From NCBI GenBank assembly GCA_024743175.1, contig JANSXA010000002.1:558001-622000 (forward strand): 64,000 nucleotides of DNA, read 5' to 3'. Position numbers and translations under genes: made by a program. Source of the DNA: Pseudomonadaceae bacterium (lineage in GTDB: Bacteria > Pseudomonadota > Gammaproteobacteria > Pseudomonadales > Azotimanducaceae). Below the pieces are notes generated by a model. That model did not search any database, was not told the DNA's origin, and worked only from the letters and a program-made list of their open reading frames with translations. Below, piece by piece: positions 8,567 to 17,538 of the stretch; positions within the stretch are counted from its first letter, which is position 1; every line of letters begins with the position of its first letter.

Positions 8567-9373
8567 TTGAGCATCGACAACTACACAGATATCGAAGTTA
8601 CCCTCGACAATCATGTCGCTACGGTGGAGATACAGCGTCCGCCGCTTAATTTTTTTGATCATAGCCTGATCAAACAACTTGCAGACGCATTTGACGCCCT
8701 GGATGCTGAGCCTGACTGTCGAGCCATCGTGCTGGCATCAACGGGCAAAGCATTCTGCGCAGGTGCAAACTTTGGCACCGGGCAAGCAGATGGAACCGGA
8801 AGTGCTGATTTTACAGAGGAAGGCTTCCAAAACACCACCGGAAAACTCTATCAGGAAGCCACAAGGTTGTTTGCGAGCAAAAAAGTGGTCATCGGCGCTA
8901 TTCAAGGCGCGGCTATCGGTGGTGGTCTTGGTCTGGCACTGGTGCCGGATTTCCGTGTTGCCAGCCCTGCGGCTCGCTTTGGCGCTAATTTTGTCAAACT
9001 TGGGCTACATCAGGGGTTTGGCATCAGCGTCACGCTACCACGTCTGATTGGACAACGGGCCGCTGCGCATATGCTGTTGACCGGCAAACGTATCAGCGGC
9101 GTGGAGGCTGCTGATATCGGCCTTGTGGACCAGCTTGTCGACGCGGAGGACCTGCGTCCTGCAGCCTTGTCCCTGGCCAGGGAAATTGCCGAAAATGCGC
9201 CACTGGCGGTGATGTCGGTCCGCGCCACTCTGCGAACCGGGCTGGCCGAGGCGGTTGCCGAAGCAACCCAACACGAGCTGAAAGAACAACAATGGTTGCG
9301 TGCAACAGACGATGCTTACGAAGGTATTCGCGCAGTTGCGCAACGGCGACCGGGTGTGTTTACAGGCACCTGA
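8567..9373 (+). CDS. enoyl-CoA hydratase/isomerase family protein
   Basis: About 268 residues of the crotonase fold: VEIQRPPLNFFDHSL early, AIVLASTGKAFCAGANF (oxyanion hole one), AIQGAAIGGGLGLAL (oxyanion hole two), then FGANFVKLGLHQGFG at the usual catalytic Glu region. Here the position usually held by the first catalytic Glu looks occupied by other residues, so hydratase activity should not be assumed; isomerase or thioesterase-like activity is possible. No ATG is available: TTG at 8567 fits family length, while a TTG at 8489 would add 26 residues and overlap the divergent MATE start. It likely acts on acyl-CoA intermediates together with the neighbouring flavin enzymes. Confidence 0.82.
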   Translation: MSIDNYTDIEVTLDNHVATVEIQRPPLNFFDHSLIKQLADAFDALDAEPDCRAIVLASTGKAFCAGANFGTGQADGTGSADFTEEGFQNTTGKLYQEATRLFASKKVVIGAIQGAAIGGGLGLALVPDFRVASPAARFGANFVKLGLHQGFGISVTLPRLIGQRAAAHMLLTGKRISGVEAADIGLVDQLVDAEDLRPAALSLAREIAENAPLAVMSVRATLRTGLAEAVAEATQHELKEQQWLRATDDAYEGIRAVAQRRPGVFTGT

Positions 9374-9425
9374 AACAAACAACAGACTTATTAATCACCA
9401 GTTTTTACAACAAGCGAGGCAGTAG

Positions 9426-10295
9426 ATGGATACAGGTAAATTAGGCGTTTGGTACTTTTTCGACGGCATGTCGTCCGCTGACGCGGCAGCGGCTGCAAAA
9501 CGCATCGAAGCAATGGGCTACGGCACCCTCTGGATACCAGAAACCGTGGGCAAAAACCCAACCGTTCTGGCGTCATGGCTGCTCGCGAACACCGAAACGT
9601 TGAATCTGGCCACCGGCATCATCAACATTTATCACCGTGAACCCGGGGTGACCATGTCTGCACAGAAATCCCTGGCTGAGCAATCTGGTGGACGCTTCCT
9701 GCTCGGCATGGGTGTTTCACACAAACCGTTGGTTGAAGGCGTACGTGGTCTCGAATACGGCCCGCCGGTTAAAACCATGCGTGCTTATCTTGAAGCTATG
9801 AAAGCCGCGCCGTACAACGGTTTCCCACCCGCTGAAGAGCCACCAACAGTTATTGCTGCACTGGGCCCCAAGATGCTTGAGCTGGCGGCACAGGCCTGCC
9901 AGGGTGCTCACCCCTATTTCAGCTCTCCGGACCATACGCGTATGGCGCGCGAGATCATGGGGCCAGACGCCATGCTTTGCGTAGAGCAGAAAGTCATTTT
10001 AGAAAGTAATGCTGACAAGGCCCGTGAGCTGGCACGACCTGTTGCGCAGATTTATTCAGGCCTGCCCAACTACCGCAACAACTGGTTGCGCATGGGCTTG
10101 AGCGAGGATGACATCAACAATCTGAGTGACAGGTTTATCGACACCACGTTTGCCTGGGGTGATGTGGATGCCATTAAAGGCCGCATAGCAGAACATATGG
10201 ACGCTGGCGCAACCCACGTCTGCATCCAGCCGGTAAACACAAACGGTCAGTTTGGCGATCTCGACTGGGAATGTCTGGAAGCCCTGTCTGCCTGA
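9426..10295 (+). CDS. LLM class flavin-dependent oxidoreductase (F420-type subfamily)
   Basis: 289 residues of the luciferase-like TIM barrel. Typical segments are LGVWYFFDGMS, AMGYGTLWIPE, LATGIINIYHREP and GGRFLLGMGVSH. The pattern resembles the small subfamily labelled probable F420-dependent oxidoreductase in mycobacteria; in a gammaproteobacterium FMN or F420 could be used and the sequence does not decide. AGGCAG lies just ahead of the ATG. It follows the enoyl-CoA hydratase gene by 52 bases and could share its promoter. Confidence 0.82.
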   Translation: MDTGKLGVWYFFDGMSSADAAAAAKRIEAMGYGTLWIPETVGKNPTVLASWLLANTETLNLATGIINIYHREPGVTMSAQKSLAEQSGGRFLLGMGVSHKPLVEGVRGLEYGPPVKTMRAYLEAMKAAPYNGFPPAEEPPTVIAALGPKMLELAAQACQGAHPYFSSPDHTRMAREIMGPDAMLCVEQKVILESNADKARELARPVAQIYSGLPNYRNNWLRMGLSEDDINNLSDRFIDTTFAWGDVDAIKGRIAEHMDAGATHVCIQPVNTNGQFGDLDWECLEALSA

Positions 10296-10308
10296 ACCTG
10301 AGTAGCGC

Positions 10309-11427
10309 TCAGCCCCAGCTTTTTGCCTGGGCTAGCGCAGCTTCAGTACCGTAGACCAGATCATCAAAGATATCTTTGGCAGGCCTGACCGCTTTGATCA
10401 TGCCGATACCCTGGCCGGCAAAGCCAGGATTGATGTCACCACGACCCGCACGGGTTGCTGCGGCCATCACCGGACCGGATACCGCGCCCTGATAAGGCAT
10501 CGGTAACGGCTCTACACCTTCTTTCACCCAGTAGTCTGTCCACTTGCTGCGGATGATACGTGCCGGTTTACCGGTGACAGACCGAGAGATCGCCGTGCCT
10601 TCTTCGGTGGCATCGATAATCGCCTGCTTCTGGAAGGGGAAAATATTGGCTTCTTCAGAGGCCAGAAAAGCTGATCCAATCCATACGCCCTGAGCACCCA
10701 GCATCATAGCCGCAGCAATACCGCGGCCATCAACGATACCACCTGCGCCTAACACCGGCGTATCACCGACCGCGTCGACCACCTGTGGAATCAGCGCCAT
10801 GGTGCCAATAGGGGAATTATGTCCACCGCCGTCATGACCCTGGGCCACAATCACATCTAGCCCGGAAGACTTCACCTGTACCGCGTGGCGCACCGCCCCG
10901 ATCACGGCCATGACCTTGGTGCCATTTGCACGCAGATCAGCCATCCAGGGCCCTGGATTTCCCAACCCCGACGCATACACGGGTACCCGCTCCTCAATCA
11001 CCACCTGCATTTGAGCTTCAAAAAATTCTTTGGTGAAAATCGCAGGCTCTCCGGGCACTGATCGCTCTTCGAGGTCCTTGGCTGTGACGGGCTCCAGCCC
11101 CTCTTTGCGCATGAACGCCTGGGCAAATTCGAGCCGCTCAGGCAGCAGATCTGCAGGGGTCGGGCCATCTGCTGCATCGTAACTGGCGCGTCGCACAGAA
11201 GCCGGCAGCAGCGTATCGACACCAAAGGGCTTGTCCGTCAGCTCCCGGGTTTCTCGTATCCACTGGCGCAGCTGAGTTGGTCCGCACGCTGCGGCGCCAA
11301 GAATACCCAGACCGCCGGCGTTGGATACCGCAGCCGCCAGAGCAGGACCACTCGCTCCACCCATACCTGCAAGCACAATAGGTTTTTCAATACCAAAAAT
11401 GTCACAGATCGATGTGTGTAAAGTCAT
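10309..11427 (-). CDS. nitronate monooxygenase family protein (2-nitropropane dioxygenase-like)
   Basis: 372 residues of an FMN TIM barrel. The start IEKPIVLAGMGGASGPALAAAVSNAGGLG is characteristic of the family (split here around residues 13-41), and AQGHDGGGHNS holds the His usually treated as the catalytic base. GGIVDGRGIAAAMMLGA and GVWIGSAFLAS form the phosphate-binding end of the barrel. The family covers nitronate monooxygenases and FMN enoyl reductases, so the exact reaction is open. Its ATG overlaps the stop of the upstream flavin reductase by four bases, strong evidence for a two-gene operon in which the reductase could supply reduced flavin. Confidence 0.87.
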   Translation of the reverse strand: MTLHTSICDIFGIEKPIVLAGMGGASGPALAAAVSNAGGLGILGAAACGPTQLRQWIRETRELTDKPFGVDTLLPASVRRASYDAADGPTPADLLPERLEFAQAFMRKEGLEPVTAKDLEERSVPGEPAIFTKEFFEAQMQVVIEERVPVYASGLGNPGPWMADLRANGTKVMAVIGAVRHAVQVKSSGLDVIVAQGHDGGGHNSPIGTMALIPQVVDAVGDTPVLGAGGIVDGRGIAAAMMLGAQGVWIGSAFLASEEANIFPFQKQAIIDATEEGTAISRSVTGKPARIIRSKWTDYWVKEGVEPLPMPYQGAVSGPVMAAATRAGRGDINPGFAGQGIGMIKAVRPAKDIFDDLVYGTEAALAQAKSWG

Positions 11428-11912
11428 GTTAAGTCTCCAAATTCCCCATAACCACCGCGAAAGAACAACAGTGGTGCTTTGCCGGTATCCGCCATTTTAA
11501 AATCCTGCACCTGGCCAACCGCTATAGTGTGATCACCGGCATCGTGCTCAGCCACCAGCGTACACTCCACATAACCAAGCGTGCCATCAATGATAGGTGC
11601 GCCGGTTACACCTGCCTGCCAGGGTACCTGCGTAAATTTATCACCACCTGATTGCGCCATGGCATCACAGACGTGTTTCTGATCTGCGGCAAGCAGGTTG
11701 ATGCAGTAACTGCCGGCCTCCCGCAGTTTTGGCCAGCTGGACGATGATTTCCCAGGGCAGATGGCCACCAGTGGCGGCTCGAGTGACAGCGAAACAAACG
11801 ACTGCGCAGCAAATCCGACAGGCTTATCCTCAAAAATACTTGTGGCCACCACGATGCCGGTGCAGAAGTTCCCCATCGCATTACGTAATGCGCGCCCATC
11901 AAACTCAGTCAT
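11424..11912 (-). CDS. flavin reductase family protein
   Basis: 162 residues matching the HpaC/RutF type of NAD(P)H:flavin reductase: RNAMGNFCTGIVVATS near the N-terminus, GFAAQSFVSLSLEPPLVAIC in the flavin-binding split barrel, YCINLLAADQKHVC, and GDHTIAVGQVQDF near the end. Such proteins provide reduced FMN or FAD to a partner oxygenase. It is the first gene of a minus-strand pair with the nitronate monooxygenase-like gene, the two overlapping by ATGA. About 147 bases separate it from the divergent acyl-CoA dehydrogenase. Confidence 0.87.
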   Translation of the reverse strand: MTEFDGRALRNAMGNFCTGIVVATSIFEDKPVGFAAQSFVSLSLEPPLVAICPGKSSSSWPKLREAGSYCINLLAADQKHVCDAMAQSGGDKFTQVPWQAGVTGAPIIDGTLGYVECTLVAEHDAGDHTIAVGQVQDFKMADTGKAPLLFFRGGYGEFGDLT

Positions 11913-12059
11913 TTAAAACCCTGCCAGCTACTTCTATATTTTTTGTGCGTGTTGGACTATACCGCAAGCAACTTGGTTTGCTCAGCCCGGTTTGTTTAAG
12001 ATGTGTGCCTTTTTAAACAGGACCTAAGGGTCTTAAGCTAGAGCTGAGAGGCAGATGAG

Positions 12060-13253
12060 ATGAGTGATTTAGACGTATTCCGCCAGCAAACCCGAGCATG
12101 GCTGGAAGAGAATTGCCCCGCTTCCATGCGCACACCGACGCCGGAGGAGGAAGTGGTCTGGGGTGGACGCAACCAGACCTGGGTGAATCCTGATTCAAAA
12201 ATCTGGCTGGAGCGCATGGCAGAACGTGGCTGGACCGTGCCGCGCTGGCCGGAAGCCTACGGTGGCGGTGGTCTAAGTGCTGATGAAGATAAGATTCTGC
12301 AGCAGGAAATGCGTCGCATAAATGCGCGCCTTCCAGTGCAGAGTTTCGGCATCTGGATGCTGGGGCCTGCGCTGCTGGAATTCGCCAGCGAGGAACAGAA
12401 GAAAAAATATCTGCCTGAAATCGCCCGCGGCGAGATCCGCTGGTGTCAGGGTTATTCGGAACCCGGCTACGGATCCGATCTGGCTGGCTTGCAGACCAAG
12501 GCTGAAGACAAAGGTGACTACTACCTTGTTAACGGCGCCAAAATCTGGACGTCTTACGCGGATCAGGCCGATTGGATTTTCTGCCTGGTGCGCACCGATA
12601 TGGATGCCCCCAAACATGAAGGCATCAGCTTTCTGCTGTTTGATATGGCCAGTGAAGGGGTCACAACGACCCCCATTCCGCTGATCTCCGGTGCTTCACC
12701 CTTCTGTCAGACTTTCTTTGATGATGTGAAAGTACCCAAAACACAGCTGGTGGGTGAGCTCAACAAAGGTTGGACCATCGCCAAACGACTGCTGCAGCAC
12801 GAACGCCAGATGATATCCGGCATTGGCGGCAATTCCGCCCTGGGTGGCAGCGGCAGCCAGCTGGAAGATGTTGCCAAGAGATATGTCGGCGAGGCCAACG
12901 GTCAGATTGCGGACCCCGCAATCCGCACCAGCGTCACAGAACACCGCATGAACGACAGCGCCTTCCAACTGACCATGGCCCGCAGTGGTGAGGAAGCTAA
13001 AGCCGGAAACCTTGATGCGAACCTGGCTTCAATTTTCAAGTATTACGGTACTGAGCAGAATAAGCGCAAGTACGAGCGCATGCTGGAGCTGATGGGCACC
13101 CAGATGCTCGGTTGGGAAGGTGACTCTTTCGAAGATCGGGAGTTGAACGCTACGCGCCAGTGGCTGCGTTCAAAAGCCAACTCCATCGAAGGCGGCACCA
13201 GCGAGGTGCAACTCAACGTGATCGCAAAGCGCGTTCTGGGACTACCAGACTAG
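12060..13253 (+). CDS. acyl-CoA dehydrogenase family protein
   Basis: 397 residues with the standard three-domain acyl-CoA dehydrogenase plan. The N-terminal helical domain includes AERGWTVPRWPEAYGG; the middle beta domain has CQGYSEPGYGSDLAGLQT and NGAKIWTSYADQADWIF; the C-terminal helical domain ends with SIEGGTSEVQLNVIAKRVLG, the FAD-binding tail. It oxidises an acyl-CoA to the 2-enoyl-CoA and passes electrons to ETF. Chain length or branched/steroid specificity cannot be read. An alternative role with the flavin genes next to it in degradation of an unusual acid is plausible. Confidence 0.9.
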   Translation: MSDLDVFRQQTRAWLEENCPASMRTPTPEEEVVWGGRNQTWVNPDSKIWLERMAERGWTVPRWPEAYGGGGLSADEDKILQQEMRRINARLPVQSFGIWMLGPALLEFASEEQKKKYLPEIARGEIRWCQGYSEPGYGSDLAGLQTKAEDKGDYYLVNGAKIWTSYADQADWIFCLVRTDMDAPKHEGISFLLFDMASEGVTTTPIPLISGASPFCQTFFDDVKVPKTQLVGELNKGWTIAKRLLQHERQMISGIGGNSALGGSGSQLEDVAKRYVGEANGQIADPAIRTSVTEHRMNDSAFQLTMARSGEEAKAGNLDANLASIFKYYGTEQNKRKYERMLELMGTQMLGWEGDSFEDRELNATRQWLRSKANSIEGGTSEVQLNVIAKRVLGLPD

Positions 13254-13269
13254 CTCTACCGCGCATCCT

Positions 13270-13281
13270 CACCTGCAGGTG
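13270..13281. repeat. perfect 12-bp palindrome after acyl-CoA dehydrogenase
   Basis: CACCTGCAGGTG is a perfect palindrome 17 bases past the dehydrogenase stop, flanked by CCGC and GCGG on either side that could lengthen a stem imperfectly. There is no run of T after it, so it is not a canonical intrinsic terminator. It may still end or stabilise the upstream transcript before the LemA gene. Confidence 0.35.
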
Positions 13282-13367
13282 GGTGCGGCCAGCTGCAGGT
13301 TCCGGTTTGAAATTGGCGGCTATTGGCCCAATATAAGCAGTGCCCTTTCAGCCAATTGGAAATCTAT

Positions 13368-13961
13368 ATGGAACTGATCATTTTACTTGTCATTATCGCC
13401 GCTCTGGCCTTCTGGGTGGTGGCCATATACAACAAGCTGGTGGCGCTGAAAAACCGCTTTGAGAACGGTTTTGCACAGATAGAAGTACAGCTTAAACGTC
13501 GCTACGACCTGATTCCCAATCTGGTTGAAACGGCCAAAGCCTACATGAGCCATGAACGCGAGACGCTGGAGGCGGTTATCAATGCACGTAACCAGGCGAT
13601 GGCCGGTTTACAGGCCGCCGCTGCCGACCCGGGCAACGCTAACGCCATGAAAGAGCTGGGCAGCGCAGAAGGTATGTTAGGCAGTGCTTTAGGCAGGCTC
13701 AATGTCGTCATGGAGGCTTATCCCGATCTGAAAGCCAACCAGAATATGATGCAGCTGAGTGAAGAACTCACCACGACCGAAAACAAAGTCGCTTTTTCCC
13801 GTCAGGCTTACAATGACCAGGTCACTGAGTACAATTCTTATCGCCAGTCGTTTCCACCCGTTGTGTTTGCTGGCATGTTTGGACACAGTAAAGATGCAGA
13901 GCTGCTTGAATTTGCTGACTCAGAAGCCATACAGGCAGCGCCTTCAGTATCATTCAACTGA
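13368..13961 (+). CDS. LemA family protein
   Basis: 197 residues: one N-terminal membrane segment (MELIILLVIIAALAFWVVAI) followed by a long helical cytoplasmic or periplasmic domain with the family markers RFENGFAQIEVQLKRRYDLI and PNLVETAKAY. LemA proteins are widespread membrane-anchored helical proteins of uncertain biochemical role. The frame is open from 13323, but the ATG at 13368 begins directly on the membrane helix. The next gene, a membrane M48 peptidase, follows after 38 bases; LemA and M48/HtpX-type peptidases are often neighbours, suggesting membrane protein quality control. Confidence 0.87.
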   Translation: MELIILLVIIAALAFWVVAIYNKLVALKNRFENGFAQIEVQLKRRYDLIPNLVETAKAYMSHERETLEAVINARNQAMAGLQAAAADPGNANAMKELGSAEGMLGSALGRLNVVMEAYPDLKANQNMMQLSEELTTTENKVAFSRQAYNDQVTEYNSYRQSFPPVVFAGMFGHSKDAELLEFADSEAIQAAPSVSFN

Positions 13962-13999
13962 TTCAGCCGCGCTCTGCCCGCTGACACGCAAGACCGCCA

Positions 14000-15922
14000 A
14001 TGAACTTTTTTCAGGCGCAGGATAACGCACGCAGAAAAACCTGGATGCTGGCACTGCTGTTCGGCGCGGCGGTAATTACTCTGCTGCTGCTGACCAATGT
14101 ATTTGTTGCTATCGCTTTTGGCTGGGCAGGCATGCAGACCGGCATGACCTTCAGCCAGACGCTTGCCCAGGTACCCGTAGACAGCTGGATCTGGATCAGC
14201 CTGGGCGTCATAGGTGTCATTGGCGTTGCAAGCCTGTATAAGTTTCTGAGCATTTCCGGCGGTGGAAAGACCATAGCGGAAGCGTTGGGAGGTTCACTGA
14301 TCCACCAGAACACCCGTGATCAGAAACAACGCCGGCTGCTCAACGTGGTTGAAGAAATGGCATTAGCGGCAGGGATGCCGGTGCCCCCGGTCTATCTGAT
14401 CCCCGAACCCAGCATCAATGCGTTTGCAGCAGGCTTCAGCACTGATGATGCAGTTATTGGCATTAATCAGGGCACCCTGGAGCAACTCTCCCGCTCAGAA
14501 TTACAAGGTGTTGTGGCCCACGAATTCAGCCATATTCTCAATGGTGACACTCACATTAATCTGCGCCTGATTGCTATTCTGCATGGCATATTGTTTGTTG
14601 GCATGATCGGTTATGGCCTGCTTCGCGCCGGCGGATACAGCCGGCGCAATGGTTTACCCATTGTTGTGGCAGGCATTGGCCTGTTGATTATTGGGTATGG
14701 TGGCACTTTTTTTGGCAACCTGATTAAAGCTGCAGTGAGCCGCCAGCGCGAATACCTGGCGGACGCGTCTGCTGTTCAATTCACACGTGACCCCAGCAGC
14801 ATCGCAGATGCTTTAAAGAAAATAGGCGGGTTCAGCATGAGCTCACACATGACCAACCCTGCCGCAGAACAGGCCAGTCACATGTTCTTCGGCGCCGCGG
14901 CGCAGAAGTTTGCAACCAGCCTGTTAGCTACACACCCACCCCTGGATAAACGTATTCTTGCCATCGACCCGGGTTGGGACGGTAAGTTTCTGCACAACAG
15001 TCCAGCAGCCGCGGCAGATGACCAGGCCCGTCAGACTGAACGGTCAAACCGCGCGGACACCGCAGGCGTCAGTCAGCTGGCTGGCGGCGCACAGAGCGGC
15101 GCACAGAGCGGCGCACAAAACATTGTCGACCAGGTGGGCACGCTGAGTGCGGCAGGGCTGGCCGCTGCACAGAACATGATCTCGGATAATCCCGAGCAGC
15201 TAAGCCAGGCAGCCCATGACCCGTTCGAGGCCCGCGCATTAATTTACGCCATGTTGATTAATCCGCAGCACGACCAGGTCAGTGAACGGCAGTTGGCGCT
15301 GATCGGTGAGCAGGCAGAGACAGGCGTTGCACCACACGTGACACGCCTGCTGCCCGCGGTTCGCAACAGCACAAGCGGGCATCTCCTGATGCTTGTGGAA
15401 ATGTCTGTGCCTGCACTCAAGGAACTGAGCTTTTCTCAATACAAGACCTTTACGAAAAACACCGCTGCCTTGATCACTGCAGACAAACGCGTCGAGATAT
15501 TTGAGTGGGTCATCCACAGGGTGTTGACCAAACACCTGCACGCACACTTCGAAGGCCCGCAGAATGTGCATGGGCGGATTGGCAATATCAACAAACTGGC
15601 TGACGATGCGGCCAAACTGCTGTCGATACTGGCGAGTCACAGCCATGAAGACACCAACGAACAATTGCGCGCCTACAATGCCGGTGCCGCAGAACTGGAT
15701 ATCGACAAGCCCTATTCAAAACAGGATAGCTTCGACTATCAGCGGTTAAACGACACGCTGGTGAAACTGCGTAAGCTGAAACCGCTGGCAAAGCCTGCAC
15801 TCCTTAAAGCTTGTGCAACCTGTGTGCTGGCAGATAACCATGTGAACGCAGCTGAAGGCGCCCTGTTGCAGGGTATTGCAGCAACCCTCGACTGCCCGAT
15901 TCCACCGTCTATCTACTCCTGA
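14000..15922 (+). CDS. M48 family membrane metallopeptidase with C-terminal extension
   Basis: 640 residues. Two membrane helices (about 16-40 and 60-82) precede an HtpX/M48 catalytic domain: HEFSH at residues 174-178 gives the zinc-binding HExxH motif and E251 in QREYLADAS is the likely third ligand. Two further membrane helices fall between these motifs. After residue 330 there is a low-complexity linker with repeated GAQS units and then about 250 residues of helical sequence unlike HtpX; HtpX alone is under 300 residues. The extension is characteristic of the M48 proteins encoded beside LemA. A role in membrane protein proteolysis is inferred. Confidence 0.87.
   Translation: MNFFQAQDNARRKTWMLALLFGAAVITLLLLTNVFVAIAFGWAGMQTGMTFSQTLAQVPVDSWIWISLGVIGVIGVASLYKFLSISGGGKTIAEALGGSLIHQNTRDQKQRRLLNVVEEMALAAGMPVPPVYLIPEPSINAFAAGFSTDDAVIGINQGTLEQLSRSELQGVVAHEFSHILNGDTHINLRLIAILHGILFVGMIGYGLLRAGGYSRRNGLPIVVAGIGLLIIGYGGTFFGNLIKAAVSRQREYLADASAVQFTRDPSSIADALKKIGGFSMSSHMTNPAAEQASHMFFGAAAQKFATSLLATHPPLDKRILAIDPGWDGKFLHNSPAAAADDQARQTERSNRADTAGVSQLAGGAQSGAQSGAQNIVDQVGTLSAAGLAAAQNMISDNPEQLSQAAHDPFEARALIYAMLINPQHDQVSERQLALIGEQAETGVAPHVTRLLPAVRNSTSGHLLMLVEMSVPALKELSFSQYKTFTKNTAALITADKRVEIFEWVIHRVLTKHLHAHFEGPQNVHGRIGNINKLADDAAKLLSILASHSHEDTNEQLRAYNAGAAELDIDKPYSKQDSFDYQRLNDTLVKLRKLKPLAKPALLKACATCVLADNHVNAAEGALLQGIAATLDCPIPPSIYS
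15086..15117 (+). repeat. 12-nt tandem repeat inside M48 peptidase gene
   Basis: The unit GGCGCACAGAGC occurs twice in full and a third time in part, encoding Gly-Ala-Gln-Ser steps in the linker between the peptidase domain and the C-terminal extension. It is in frame, so gain or loss of units would only change linker length. Confidence 0.7.
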
Positions 15923-15998
15923 GCTCGTGTTTGAAAAAGTCACTGCAAGCGCGTGCCAGGCATACTAGAATGCGGCAAGTTTCCGGATCGACATCAGT

Positions 15999-17516
15999 TT
16001 GACGCAGCCCGACACCAGCAGCCCGGTGATACCCCTTTCCAGTCGCAGCAAACAGCTTGGCGCCCTGGATCTGGGCTCCAACAGTTTCCATTTGCTGATC
16101 GCCCAGGAATCCCATGGCCGTGTGCAGGTACTGGATAAACACAAAGAAATGGTGCGCCTGGCGGAAGGCTTAAGGAACGGCAAAAACCTTGATGCAGCTG
16201 TGGTCAGCCGCGCCCTGGAATGTCTGGAGCGATTTGCCCAGCGGCTGCGACCACTGGACCCCGGCAACGTCCGCATCGTCGGCACCAACACGTTGCGTAA
16301 AGCCAAAGACAGCCAGTTCATTACCCAGGCTGAGCAGATTCTGGGTCACAAAATCGACATCATCTCTGGCCGAGAGGAAGCCCGTCTGATTTTCATGGGG
16401 GTCTGTCACGATCTTGGCGGTGAAGACACGCGCCGACTGGTTGTCGATATCGGTGGCGGCAGCACCGAACTCATCCTCGGCAGGAAAGCCTCTCCCGAGC
16501 AACTGGAAAGCCTGTACATGGGTTGTGTCTCCATGTCGCTGAAGTATTTTGCGGATGGCGTCATCACCAAACAAGGCATGCAGAAGGCGATAAATCACGC
16601 GCTGGTGGAGCTCGAACCGGTCACCCACGACTTCATCGAGCAGGGTTGGGAAAGCTCGGTTGGCGCATCTGGCACGATCAACGCGGTGCGTGAAGTAAGC
16701 GCACACCTTGGCGGTGAAGATCTGATCAGCAGCGAAGGGCTTGCCGAGATCCGCAGCAGGCTTATCAGCGCTGGCAGTCTCAGTGAATTGAGCCTCGCCG
16801 GCCTGGCCGACGAACGCAAAGCGGTTTTCCCAGGCGGCGTAGCCATACTGTCCGCAATATTCGAAGCCCTGCGAATTGAAACCATGATGGCCGCACAAAG
16901 CGCGCTGCGTGAAGGTCTGATTTACGATCTGTTGGGCCGACAGCAGGCAGACGACACCCGCGAACACACGGTTAATAATCTGACCCGACGCTATCGTATT
17001 GACGAGGCCCATGCCCGACAGGTTCGTGAAACCGCCCTGAGCCTGATGTCACAGGTGGCGATGGTCTGGGAGCTCACCGACCCTGAACTCAAACTCATTC
17101 TCGGCTGGGCGGCCAGTCTGCACGAGATAGGCATGGACATTTCCCACTCGGGCTACCACAAACACGGTGGCTATCTCCTGGAAAACATGGATCTACCTGG
17201 GTTTTCACGCGCAGAACAGAAGTTACTGGCGCTAATGGTCCGTGCGCATCGACGCAAAATGCCAACCGACCTGTTCCCCTCAGATGCGCCGGAACAAACG
17301 CGGCTGAGTGTCCTCCTGCGCATCGCCGCTGTCCTGCATCGTGGCCGCAGCCATACCCCCCTGCCTCACGTTGATGTACAGGCGAAGAATAAGCAGCTGA
17401 CCTTGTCGCTGCCACAGGACTACCTCGATACACATCCACTAACCGCCGAAGACCTGGCTAACGAAGCCCGCTATATCAAAGCGGCAGGCATCGAATTGAA
17501 GTTAGCCAGCCACTGA
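15999..17516 (+). CDS. ppx: Ppx/GppA family exopolyphosphatase
   Basis: 505 residues. The N-terminal actin-like ATPase fold has LGALDLGSNSFHLLIAQ (phosphate 1), VGTNTLRKAKDS, ISGREEARLIF and VVDIGGGSTELI (phosphate 2), all standard for Ppx/GppA. The C-terminal half resembles the HD-type helical domain (LILGWAASLHEIGMDISHSG). The enzyme removes phosphate from polyphosphate or from pppGpp. No ATG fits; a TTG at 15999 gives a normal N-terminus. It converges on ppk1 with only 22 bases between the stops, so the synthesis and breakdown genes are adjacent but not in one operon as in E. coli. Confidence 0.87.
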   Translation: MTQPDTSSPVIPLSSRSKQLGALDLGSNSFHLLIAQESHGRVQVLDKHKEMVRLAEGLRNGKNLDAAVVSRALECLERFAQRLRPLDPGNVRIVGTNTLRKAKDSQFITQAEQILGHKIDIISGREEARLIFMGVCHDLGGEDTRRLVVDIGGGSTELILGRKASPEQLESLYMGCVSMSLKYFADGVITKQGMQKAINHALVELEPVTHDFIEQGWESSVGASGTINAVREVSAHLGGEDLISSEGLAEIRSRLISAGSLSELSLAGLADERKAVFPGGVAILSAIFEALRIETMMAAQSALREGLIYDLLGRQQADDTREHTVNNLTRRYRIDEAHARQVRETALSLMSQVAMVWELTDPELKLILGWAASLHEIGMDISHSGYHKHGGYLLENMDLPGFSRAEQKLLALMVRAHRRKMPTDLFPSDAPEQTRLSVLLRIAAVLHRGRSHTPLPHVDVQAKNKQLTLSLPQDYLDTHPLTAEDLANEARYIKAAGIELKLASH

Positions 17517-17538
17517 TCTGCCGACGGTTCAGCAAACT

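Noticed and set aside
16170-17012. 280-codon minus-strand frame inside ppx
   Set aside because: Shadow of a GC-rich coding strand; the Ppx/GppA motifs are unambiguous on the plus strand.
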